Assembly: GCA_005793645.1 (NCBI GenBank)
Contig: SXRG01000057.1
Span: forward strand, 1-8,093
DNA: 8,093 nucleotides
Reading direction: 5' to 3'
Source of the DNA: Burkholderiales bacterium
GTDB lineage: Bacteria; Pseudomonadota; Gammaproteobacteria; Burkholderiales; Thiobacillaceae
Positions 1 to 7,295 of this stretch are shown here, one piece after another (within the stretch, counting starts at the first letter, position 1; each line of letters starts with the position of its first letter). Position numbers and translations under genes: made by a program. Under the pieces are notes generated by a model that had not been told where the DNA came from, ran no database searches, and worked only from the letters and a program-made list of their open reading frames with translations.

Positions 1-1354
1 CATCGACCTGGGCGTGATGGTGCCTGCTGACCGCATTCTGGATACCGCCGAAGCGGAGAACGTGGACATCATCGGCCTCTCCGGCCTGATCACCCCCAGC
101 CTAGAAGAGATGAGCCACATTGCCGCCGAAATGCAGCGGCGCGGCATGACACAGCCGCTGCTCATCGGCGGGGCCACCACCAGCCTCGCGCACACGGCTG
201 TGAAGATCGACACGCAAACCGACGGCCCGGTGGTGTATGTAAAAGACGCCAGTCGCGCCGTAGGCGTGTGCACCCATCTGCTCTCGTCCGATCTCTCCAC
301 CCACTTCATCACTAAGACCAAGGCTGAGTACGTGCAAGTACGCGAACGCCACGCCGCCCAGCAAGGCGAGCGCAAGTTCGTCACGCTCGAAGCCGCCCGC
401 ACCAATGCCTTCAAGCAGGACTGGGCCGCCTACACCCCGCCCGCGCCCAAGCAGCCCGGCGTGCAGGTATTGAAAGGGTATGACCTGGCTGAAATCGCCA
501 AGGTCATCGACTGGACGCCCTTCTTCCAGGCCTGGGAACTGCACGGCCGCTACCCGAAGATTCTGGAAGACGACGTCGTCGGCGAAGAAGCCCGCAAGCT
601 GTTCGCCGATGCGCAAGCCATGCTGGGCAAGCTCATCCGCGAAAACTGGGTGGAAGCGCGTGCGGTGTTCGGGCTGTTTCCGGCCAACAGCGTGGGGGAT
701 GATATTGAAATCACCGGTGCCAACGCCCAACCAGGCATGAGCTGGCACGCCCTGCGCCAGCAGAACCAGCGACCTGCCGGACAACCCAACGGATGCCTGG
801 CTGACTTCATCGCCCCCAAAGAAACCGGCATTCAGGACTGGATTGGTGCCTTCGTCGTTACCGCCGGCATTCGCGAAGCCGATAAGGTCAAGGAATTCGA
901 GGCCCAGCACGATGACTACAATGCCATCCTGTTCAAAGCCCTATGCGACCGCCTGGCGGAAGCCTTTGCCGAACATCTGCACCAGCGCGTGCGCACCGAA
1001 TTTTGGGGCTACGCGCCGGATGAAGCGCTGAGCAATGAACAGCTCATCGACGAGCAATACCAAGGCATTCGCCCCGCCCCCGGCTACCCGGCCTGCCCGG
1101 AACATTCGGAGAAAGCCGGGTTGTTCGACCTGCTCAACGTGACCGACAACATCGGCGTCACCCTCACCGAAAGCTACGCCATGCTGCCGCTGGCTTCGGT
1201 TTCCGGCTTCTATCTCAGCCACCCCGACAGCCGTTATTTCGCCGTGGCCAAGATCGACAGGGATCAAGTCGCGGATTACGCCGCACGCAAGGGCTGGGAC
1301 GTGCCCACGGCAGAACGCTGGCTCGCACCGAATCTTGGCTACACACCCACATGA
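1..1354 (+). CDS. metH: Cobalamin-dependent methionine synthase, C-terminal part (5' end outside window)
   Basis: MetH transfers a methyl group from 5-methyltetrahydrofolate to homocysteine through enzyme-bound cobalamin, giving methionine and THF in the cytoplasm. The reading frame is open from the window edge (first full codon at 2), and about 450 residues are present. It begins inside the B12-binding domain at IDLGVMVP, so the DxHxxG cobalamin-ligand motif and the homocysteine and folate domains lie upstream. The LSGLIT segment is visible, with the Ser at 80-82 and Thr at 92-94 that contact the cobalamin tail in E. coli MetH, followed by GGATTS. The reactivation domain follows, with the DWTPFF, LFPAN-VGDDIEI and EAQHDDYN blocks and the AdoMet-binding RPAPGYPACPEH motif (R at 1070-1072, GY at 1082-1087). 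It ends normally at WLAPNLGY, so the 3' end is intact. Comparison with E. coli MetH (about 1,227 residues) suggests that roughly 780 N-terminal residues are missing. The stop codon overlaps the next gene's start by four bases. Identification is very secure. Confidence 0.98.
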   Translation, partial: IDLGVMVPADRILDTAEAENVDIIGLSGLITPSLEEMSHIAAEMQRRGMTQPLLIGGATTSLAHTAVKIDTQTDGPVVYVKDASRAVGVCTHLLSSDLSTHFITKTKAEYVQVRERHAAQQGERKFVTLEAARTNAFKQDWAAYTPPAPKQPGVQVLKGYDLAEIAKVIDWTPFFQAWELHGRYPKILEDDVVGEEARKLFADAQAMLGKLIRENWVEARAVFGLFPANSVGDDIEITGANAQPGMSWHALRQQNQRPAGQPNGCLADFIAPKETGIQDWIGAFVVTAGIREADKVKEFEAQHDDYNAILFKALCDRLAEAFAEHLHQRVRTEFWGYAPDEALSNEQLIDEQYQGIRPAPGYPACPEHSEKAGLFDLLNVTDNIGVTLTESYAMLPLASVSGFYLSHPDSRYFAVAKIDRDQVADYAARKGWDVPTAERWLAPNLGYTPT

Positions 1355-2415
1355 TCCACGGCGTACACCCAGCGCCTACCGCAGATTTACCCCACCTCTT
1401 TAGTTCCCGGGAGGCCCTAACCCTGAGCTTTGAAGAGGGGCTACGACGACAAGCCGCCCTGCCTGGGATCGGCACCTTCATCCTGACTCTAGCCAATGCC
1501 AGTGCCGACCCCCTCCTGTGGGATCCCCTGCGCCCACAACTGGCCGACCGATTTGCCACGCTGGCCGACCAATGCCGCCAAAGCCTGCGCACCGGACAAC
1601 CCTTGAGCATGCCCGAGGACGATCTGATCGTCTTTCTAAAATTAACCCTCATCGGGTTTAACGACCTCGAAACCACACAAATCCGTCAGGAAGGGCCGTG
1701 GGAGATCCAGTACAACCCCTTGCGCGCCCTGCGACCCGCCCGGGCCAGTACGCAAAAACAGATAGACGCCCTGCCCCCTCCATTCTCCGAGGCGGGCTTC
1801 CATTTCAACAAGCCCTTCCTGCGCCCAGAAATCCTCTGGGAGGGGATGTTGTTACGCCATCCAGTGCGCTTGCTTTACAACAAGTTCCCGTTTGCACCCT
1901 TGCACGGACTGCTAGTGCCAGTGCCCGAACGCGGGCTACCACAACAACTCCAGCAAGAGTGGCATCTGTTCGCCTGGCATGCGTGCCAGAGCCTGGGACA
2001 GGACATTGCCGGCTTCAAGATCGCCTACAACAGTTTCGGCGCACAGGCATCGGTCAACCATCTCCACTTCCAGACCTGCGTACGCGACACCCCACTCCCG
2101 ATCGAATCTGCACACTGGCAGCACAACGGGGGTGCCGTACCCTACCCTATAGCCTGTCACTGTTTCACCGACCCCCTAGATGCATGGTTTTGCATCGATC
2201 ACCTGCAACGATCCCACCAGCCCTTCAACCTGATTTACGCCCCCGGGCAGTTTTACTGTCTGCCTCGAAAACCCCAGGGAAACCACCCCAAGCCCGACTG
2301 GAGCCCGGGGCACGCTTGGTATGAGATGGCCGGGGGCATGACGACCTTCAACCGCATCGATTTCGACCGCCTCCGCGCAACCGACCTACGCGATGCCCTG
2401 GCTCAGGTTGCCTAA
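1351..2415 (+). CDS. HIT-superfamily nucleotidyl phosphorylase/transferase-like protein (GDP-L-galactose phosphorylase-like)
   Basis: This 354-residue protein has no standard bacterial name that I recognise. Its strongest signature is NHLHFQ at residues 236-241, within YNSFGAQASVNHLHFQ. This is an HxHxQ active-site motif and closely matches the NHLHFQ of plant GDP-L-galactose phosphorylase (VTC2). The second His (H239) would be the nucleotidylated residue by analogy with GalT. Upstream, FNKPF (residues 152-156) and NKFPFAPLHGLLVPVPE (178-194) look like the substrate-loop and NxxP-xxxH-LLVP strand of the same fold. Downstream, FNLIYAPGQFYCLPRKPQG (292-310) resembles the C-terminal strands of that family. 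Reactions in this group are phosphorolysis or transfer on nucleoside diphosphate sugars or dinucleoside polyphosphates. The actual substrate cannot be read from the sequence. There is no signal peptide or membrane segment, so it is probably cytosolic. Its ATG lies in an ATGA overlap with the metH stop, with no clear Shine-Dalgarno sequence, suggesting translational coupling. A Cys/His-rich patch (C269, H270, C271, C281, H284) is notable. The superfamily call is fairly secure; the subfamily is tentative. Confidence 0.68.
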   Translation: MIHGVHPAPTADLPHLFSSREALTLSFEEGLRRQAALPGIGTFILTLANASADPLLWDPLRPQLADRFATLADQCRQSLRTGQPLSMPEDDLIVFLKLTLIGFNDLETTQIRQEGPWEIQYNPLRALRPARASTQKQIDALPPPFSEAGFHFNKPFLRPEILWEGMLLRHPVRLLYNKFPFAPLHGLLVPVPERGLPQQLQQEWHLFAWHACQSLGQDIAGFKIAYNSFGAQASVNHLHFQTCVRDTPLPIESAHWQHNGGAVPYPIACHCFTDPLDAWFCIDHLQRSHQPFNLIYAPGQFYCLPRKPQGNHPKPDWSPGHAWYEMAGGMTTFNRIDFDRLRATDLRDALAQVA

Positions 2416-2481
2416 GCCTTCAAGGCATGGCATTGTCCGACTGTCCAAGCCTGTGGATAGACTCCGAGTAACCCTGTCCTG
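2416..2481 (+). other. Short gap between HIT-like gene and yhdP
   Basis: These 66 bases separate the TAA of the HIT-like gene from the yhdP ATG. There is no strong terminator: the only hairpin near the stop is a 4-bp GCCT/AGGC stem with no T-run. A TTGTCC (2433-2438) and GATAGA (2456-2461) sit 17 bp apart and could be a very weak sigma-70-like promoter, matching 4/6 and 3/6 consensus positions. An in-frame TAG at 2458-2460 fixes 2482 as the first ATG available to yhdP. Confidence 0.3.
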
Positions 2482-5400
2482 ATGCGCATCCCGCACCCTG
2501 CTGGCCCCTGGCCACATCGCCTACTGCACGGACTCAGCTACCTGCTGGGACTAACCATCATCGTGACAATGGGGGTCGCGCTCTTTCTGCGCTTTGTGGT
2601 GATCCCAGAGATCGACCGCTATCGGCCTGACATCGAACAACTGGCCAGCCGCAGCCTCGGCATGCCGGTCCACATCGCAGCCGTCGGCGGTCACTGGCAA
2701 GGTCTCCACCCGCATTTCAGCCTCACCGGCCTGACCCTCACCGGACCTGACGGCAAGGCGCAGCTCAACCTGCCAGAGGTGCGTGCCACCCTGTCCTGGA
2801 GCAGTCTACCGCTCATGGATCTGCGTTTGGCGCGCCTGGAGTTACGAGGCCTGGAGATCACCGCTCAGCGCGATGCGACGGGCATCATTTATGTCGCCGG
2901 CATCCCCGTCAATGTTCCCGGGAAGACCTCCAATTTCCCAGATTGGCTACTTCGCCAGCACGAAGTCCTCCTTATCGATGGACAGATTATTTGGCAGGAT
3001 GATCAAACCAAGGCCCCGCCTCTGAAGGTCAGCCGCCTGAATGCCCGGATGAAAAACCTCCTTGGTCATCACCAAATGGGCATCAAAGGCCAACTGCCCC
3101 CCGGACTCGGGGAACAGCTAGATCTGCGTGCCAACCTGCGAGGTCGCCATATCTCCGATAGGGAGGAATGGCGCGGCGAGATCTACATGGCCGTGGACAA
3201 CACGCAACTGGATACCCTGACCCTTCACGCGCCCTGGTCGCAATCTTTTGTACAAGCGGGCACCAGCGATGTGCGCGCCTGGATCGACCTAAAGAAGGGA
3301 CAGTTGGCCGCAGTCACCGGAGATGTCCACCTTACGGATACACGCCTGCGCTTTGACGAGGCCCTGCCGGACACCCTGTTCACCTCGCTCCGGGGGCGCA
3401 TTACTTGGCGTAGTGAAGGCCTGCACGAAGAACTTAGCGCACGCGGCCTAACCTTTACCACTCCGAGCCAAAGTGCCAGCGAGCCGGCCGATCTTCGTAT
3501 CAAGGTCAAGCGCTCTCCGGACCGACTGCGGATCGAGAGCGGCGAACTCGAGACCCGCAACCTTCGCATCGAGACCTTCACTACGCTCACCGGCAACATC
3601 CCCATGCCGCGCAGCATTCACGACCATATCCAGACCTTGGCACCGCGCGGCCAGATCACCCACGCATCGGGACAATGGAATGGAGCCGACAAATATCGGA
3701 TCAACACTCGATTTTCCGATATCGGCATCAAGGCCACGGCGAAACAACCCGGTTTCCAAGGTGCCAGTGGCCATCTGGAGGCCAACGAAAGCGGTGGTAG
3801 CATGGTACTCGACACCCATACCTTCACCCTCGATGCCCCAGGAACCTTCCGCCACCCTCTGCAATTCAAACGACTGGAGAGCGCCATCCAGTGGCGCAAT
3901 CAGGCCAGTCAGCACGAAATCCACATTAAACGATTGGAAATCGTCAACGACGATCTTGAAGGCCAGCTTCAGGGCCAGCTGACCTGGAAGCCCGGACACA
4001 CTCCGGTGGCCGATCTCAGGGCGCGGATCAAGCAAGGTCGCGGCGAGGCCGTCTGGCGTTATTTGCCCGAGACAGTCAATGACGATACGCGTTTCTGGCT
4101 CCGAGACAGCATTAAGGCCGGCGTCTCACACAATGCACAGATGCGTCTCAAGGGCCCGCTCAATCGCTTCCCATTTACCCACGGTGGTGGCGAGTTCCAA
4201 GTCAGAGTGCCGCTGGAAGAGGCCAAACTACTCTATGCAGAGCACTGGCCCGTCATCGACAACATCCAGGGCGAACTTGTCTTTGATCGCGCTGCCATGC
4301 ACCTCAAAGCCAGCGGGCGGAGTGCCGGGACCCAACTGTCCGAGGTGGCGGTCGACATTGCCGACCTGTTTCTCCCCATCACCCTGCTGGAAGTACAGGG
4401 GCGCGCACAGGGCGAGACCCGCGCCTTCATCGATTTCGTCAACCACAGTCCAGTCAAGGCGCACAGCGGCGGGTTTACCGAGCACCTGGCCGCCCGAGGC
4501 CAAGCCAACCTGGCTCTAAAACTCCGCCTGCCTTTGGAAAAGATGGACGACAGCCTGATCGAAGGGGCGCTGACCCTAAAAGACAATCAGGTCAGCCCAG
4601 GGCTTGGCCTGCCTAGCCTCGAGCAGTTAAACGGCACCCTGAACTTCACTCGGGATCAGCTCAGCGGACGCGATCTGGCCGCCCGTCTCTATGGCGAACC
4701 CGCCCGCCTGTCGATTACCCCACGCGGTTCAGCCCTGGCCGTCCAGGTGAAAAGCCAGCTCACCCCAAAATTGCTCGCCGCTTGGCTACCGCCCGAGGCC
4801 CTGTCGCGCTTGCAGGGACAAACAAGCTATCAACTGGAACTGCTGGCTGACACCCGTCAGCAGCGCCTCCGATTTACCAGTGGCCTGGAAGGACTCGCCA
4901 TTCAATTGCCCGCCCCGCTGGGCAAGGTCGCCGCCAGCCGCACCCCGCTTCGAATCGAGTCGATTCCGAAGGATATGGGCTTCAACGCCCTCGATGCTCA
5001 ATACGGAGACATCGCCACGCTACGCGCCCTGTACAAGAACGATCTAGCCAGCGCCCGTATCGGCCTGCATCTCGGCCCTGAGGAGGCAAAACTCCCGGCT
5101 GAAAAGGGCGTGGAGATCAGCGGATCGATGGGTCGCTTGGACCTTGATCAATGGAGCGCCCTGGCGGACTCTTCCCCAGGAAAGACCACCGGCAAGGATG
5201 CCCGCCTGCCCTTACGCAAGGTCAATATCCGGAGCAACGAACTGTTGATCATGGGTCGCACCCTGCACAAGAGCAAGGTCGAGCTAAGCCCCAACACCGA
5301 GGGCTGGACAATCCAACTGGAGAGTAATGAGGCCGATGGCGCGATCACCATCAAGGAGCGCCCCAGTCGCCATATCCTTGCCGATCTCAAACGGCTGCAT

Positions 5401-6306
5401 TGGCCTGCCGGACAGCACGGCACCCCTCCATCGACCACCTCCTCACACACGGACTATCACGGTTCTCTCCATATCCAGGATTTGCAGATTGGCGAGGCCA
5501 AACTAGGCCAACTCAACCTCAACTTCAAGCCCATCATGGGGGGTATGGAATTCACTCAGATCAAGATTGCGCAGCCAAATGATGAGGCGATCCTCACCGG
5601 GCATCTAAAGCTCTATGACGACCCCCAACGCTCATCGAACTTTGAGCACGGTGAACTACAGATCAAAAACCTCGGCCACCTCATGGACCGACTGGGCTAT
5701 CCAAATCGGGTCAAAGGGGGCAAAGGGACCTTCTCCAGCCGAAGCCTGACCTGGCCTGGTGGCCTGAGCATGCTGGCCACCAGCACACTCTCCGGCCCGA
5801 TAGAAATCCAGATCAAAAACGGCCAATTCCTAGAGGTGGATCCGGGCATCGCACGACTGTTCGGTATCGTCAATCTGCAATCCCTCTCGCGCCTCCCTAT
5901 CCTGGATGTCGGCGCTTTATTCTCCAAGGGCTTTAACTTTGATCAGCTCAATGCCCGTGTCTTTACCACGCTGGGGCAGATCCAGCTTACCCATTTTGAG
6001 ATGAATGGGCCCCCTGCCAGGGTCAGCATGACGGGCCAGATCAACCTCAACAACGAGACGCAAACCCTGAAACTGGAAGTAGAGCCGCACCTGACCGACA
6101 CCCTAGTCGCCGCCAGTGGACTGGCTGCCGGCCCAATCGGACTAGTCGGGGCCTGGATCACCAGCAAGCTCCTGAAAGACGAGATCAGCCGCGCCACACC
6201 GCGTTTCCATTATCTGGTCAGCGGCACATGGGACAAACCCGTTGTCACCCCACAAACCAAACCTAAGCCATCCACCCCAAAACCCTCGGAGGATGTATTT
6301 CCGTGA
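2482..6306 (+). CDS. yhdP: YhdP-family AsmA-like inner-membrane protein (outer-membrane lipid transport)
   Basis: This 1,274-residue protein matches the length and architecture of E. coli YhdP (about 1,266 residues; TIGR02099/DUF3971 plus AsmA-like C-terminus). E. coli YhdP, with TamB and YdbH, is implicated in moving phospholipids from the inner to the outer membrane. A single N-terminal membrane anchor spans roughly residues 18-40. The remainder is predicted to be periplasmic and rich in beta-strands. An AsmA-type entry follows the anchor (GMPVHIAAVGGHWQG, 60-74). The DUF3971-like core includes IPMPRSIHDHIQTLAPRG from residue 373 and WRYLPETVNDDTRFWL from 525. The C-terminal AsmA2-like part, from about 1054, carries the family hallmarks GQFLEVDPGIARLFGIVNLQSL (1114-1135) and FSKGFNFD (1147-1154), then a Val/Leu/Gly-rich closing segment and SGTWDKP. 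The tail is Pro/Lys/Ser/Thr-rich. The start is the first ATG after an in-frame stop and leaves a normal anchor; its ribosome-binding site is weak. Position upstream of a nitrilase and tldD is typical for this family in proteobacteria. Confidence 0.93.
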   Translation: MRIPHPAGPWPHRLLHGLSYLLGLTIIVTMGVALFLRFVVIPEIDRYRPDIEQLASRSLGMPVHIAAVGGHWQGLHPHFSLTGLTLTGPDGKAQLNLPEVRATLSWSSLPLMDLRLARLELRGLEITAQRDATGIIYVAGIPVNVPGKTSNFPDWLLRQHEVLLIDGQIIWQDDQTKAPPLKVSRLNARMKNLLGHHQMGIKGQLPPGLGEQLDLRANLRGRHISDREEWRGEIYMAVDNTQLDTLTLHAPWSQSFVQAGTSDVRAWIDLKKGQLAAVTGDVHLTDTRLRFDEALPDTLFTSLRGRITWRSEGLHEELSARGLTFTTPSQSASEPADLRIKVKRSPDRLRIESGELETRNLRIETFTTLTGNIPMPRSIHDHIQTLAPRGQITHASGQWNGADKYRINTRFSDIGIKATAKQPGFQGASGHLEANESGGSMVLDTHTFTLDAPGTFRHPLQFKRLESAIQWRNQASQHEIHIKRLEIVNDDLEGQLQGQLTWKPGHTPVADLRARIKQGRGEAVWRYLPETVNDDTRFWLRDSIKAGVSHNAQMRLKGPLNRFPFTHGGGEFQVRVPLEEAKLLYAEHWPVIDNIQGELVFDRAAMHLKASGRSAGTQLSEVAVDIADLFLPITLLEVQGRAQGETRAFIDFVNHSPVKAHSGGFTEHLAARGQANLALKLRLPLEKMDDSLIEGALTLKDNQVSPGLGLPSLEQLNGTLNFTRDQLSGRDLAARLYGEPARLSITPRGSALAVQVKSQLTPKLLAAWLPPEALSRLQGQTSYQLELLADTRQQRLRFTSGLEGLAIQLPAPLGKVAASRTPLRIESIPKDMGFNALDAQYGDIATLRALYKNDLASARIGLHLGPEEAKLPAEKGVEISGSMGRLDLDQWSALADSSPGKTTGKDARLPLRKVNIRSNELLIMGRTLHKSKVELSPNTEGWTIQLESNEADGAITIKERPSRHILADLKRLHWPAGQHGTPPSTTSSHTDYHGSLHIQDLQIGEAKLGQLNLNFKPIMGGMEFTQIKIAQPNDEAILTGHLKLYDDPQRSSNFEHGELQIKNLGHLMDRLGYPNRVKGGKGTFSSRSLTWPGGLSMLATSTLSGPIEIQIKNGQFLEVDPGIARLFGIVNLQSLSRLPILDVGALFSKGFNFDQLNARVFTTLGQIQLTHFEMNGPPARVSMTGQINLNNETQTLKLEVEPHLTDTLVAASGLAAGPIGLVGAWITSKLLKDEISRATPRFHYLVSGTWDKPVVTPQTKPKPSTPKPSEDVFP

Positions 6307-6419
6307 CGGCCCTGAATGACAAAAAACCGAAACAGATAATGTCGTGCACAGCCAAAACGCCTTGTCGCAAACGATAGGCTTGTGTAAGGTTAGATACCCC
6401 CTCGTAGCCCACCGATATC
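6307..6419 (+). other. Intergenic region between yhdP and nitrilase gene, with weak promoter-like and hairpin elements
   Basis: This 113-bp gap is visibly richer in A than the flanking genes, for example around 6321-6360. GATAAT at 6335-6340 matches five of six bases of a sigma-70 -10 box, but the best -35 candidate (CTGAAT, 6312-6317, 17-bp spacing) matches only three of six. A possible RNA hairpin pairs 6359-6366 with 6373-6379: GCCT/AGGC, a bulged T, then GTC/GAT including one G-T wobble, with loop GCAAAC. No T-run follows, so it is not an intrinsic terminator. No purine-rich ribosome-binding site lies at normal distance from the ATG at 6420. The region may carry a separate promoter or processing site for nit-tldD. 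This is inference only. Confidence 0.35.
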
Positions 6420-7295
6420 ATGACCGCACGCCACGCTATCCCCTCCCCAAAAACCACACAGGACCTGGCACGCATTGCCGGCATCCAGATGGCCTCCGGC
6501 CCCAATGTCCCGGCCAATCTTGACGAAGCGGCCCGTCTGATCGAGATTGCCGCCAAGGCCGGCGCCAAACTGGTCGCCTTACCCGAATATTTCGCCATCA
6601 TGGGAATGAAGGACACGGACAAGGTAGCCGCACGCGAAGTTCCGGGCGAGGGCCCCATTCAAGCCTTCCTTGCTGCACAGGCCAAACGCCACAAAATCTG
6701 GCTGGTTGGCGGCAGTTTACCTCTGGTCTGTAACAACGCAAAAAAGGTCTTCAACAGCTGTCTCGTGTACAACGACAAGGGGCAGCAGGTTGCCCGCTAC
6801 GACAAAATTCATCTCTTTGGCCTGGATCTCGGCAGCGAACACTATCGCGAAGAAAAGACCCTCCAACCCGGCAAGGAAGTCGTCACCGTGGACACCCCGT
6901 TTGGCCGCATGGGCCTGTCCATCTGCTATGACCTACGCTTCCCGGAGCTATTCCGTGCCATGGCCGGGGTCGATTTCATCGTTGTACCCTCAGCCTTTAC
7001 GGCCACCACTGGCAAGGCCCACTGGGAGACCTTGGTCCGCGCCCGCGCCATCGAAAATCTGGCCTATGTCATCGCCCCGGGGCAGGGCGGTTACCATGTC
7101 TCCGGCCGCGAAACCCATGGCGACAGCATGATCGTCGACCCTTGGGGCAATATCCTTGACCGGCTACCGCGAGGCTCTGGCGTCGTCATCGCCAACCTCA
7201 ATCCAGCGTACCAGCGCAGCCTGCGCAATAGCCTCCCCGCCCTCCAACACCGTCGCCTCGACTGCAGCCACCTGTCCGTCCAGAACCCCAAATGA
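6420..7295 (+). CDS. Nit1-type carbon-nitrogen hydrolase (probable deaminated-glutathione amidase)
   Basis: This 291-residue nitrilase-superfamily protein has the complete catalytic triad: Glu56 in LPEYF, Lys129 in RYDKIHLF and Cys169 in SICYDLRFPE. Several blocks resemble eukaryotic Nit1 and bacterial YbeM-like enzymes: PSAFTATTGKAHWE, RARAIENLAYVIAPGQ, GDSMIVDPWGNIL and the C-terminal LPALQHRRLD. Characterised Nit1 members hydrolyse the amide of deaminated glutathione, a side product of transaminases, releasing 2-oxoglutarate and cysteinylglycine. That metabolite-repair role is the most likely one here, but an omega-amidase or other short-amide substrate is possible. It is cytosolic, with no signal peptide. 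The start at 6420 is the first ATG after an in-frame TAG (6405-6407). It adds about 18 residues before the usual family beginning (ARIAGIQMASG), and no ATG, GTG or TTG alternative lies between. The stop overlaps the tldD start by four bases, suggesting coupled translation. Length is normal for the family. Confidence 0.92.
   Translation: MTARHAIPSPKTTQDLARIAGIQMASGPNVPANLDEAARLIEIAAKAGAKLVALPEYFAIMGMKDTDKVAAREVPGEGPIQAFLAAQAKRHKIWLVGGSLPLVCNNAKKVFNSCLVYNDKGQQVARYDKIHLFGLDLGSEHYREEKTLQPGKEVVTVDTPFGRMGLSICYDLRFPELFRAMAGVDFIVVPSAFTATTGKAHWETLVRARAIENLAYVIAPGQGGYHVSGRETHGDSMIVDPWGNILDRLPRGSGVVIANLNPAYQRSLRNSLPALQHRRLDCSHLSVQNPK

Noticed and set aside
101..910. Long antisense open frame (269 codons) opposite metH
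   Set aside because: Its translation shows no recognisable domain, and it lies exactly opposite a strongly conserved MetH domain. Such frames are expected opposite GC-rich genes.
1215..1676. Antisense open frame of 153 codons across the metH/HIT-like junction
   Set aside because: Arg/Ser-rich product without family features, opposite two well-supported genes.
2179..2196. Perfect 6-bp inverted repeat (GATGCA...TGCATC) with 6-base loop
   Set aside because: Lies inside the coding sequence of the HIT-like gene, has no T-run or known operator match, and is short enough to arise by chance.
2288..2319. CCAAGC...GCTTGG inverted repeat near the end of the HIT-like gene
   Set aside because: Long loop of 20 bases, coding location and no T-tract, so not a credible terminator.
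3448..4035. Antisense open frame of 195 codons inside yhdP
   Set aside because: It lies opposite the conserved YhdP core, and its translation matches nothing I recognise.
6303..6377. 24-codon frame beginning GTG in a GTGA overlap with the yhdP stop
   Set aside because: Too short, no ribosome-binding site, and the lysine-rich product has no recognisable features. More likely chance in an A-rich gap.
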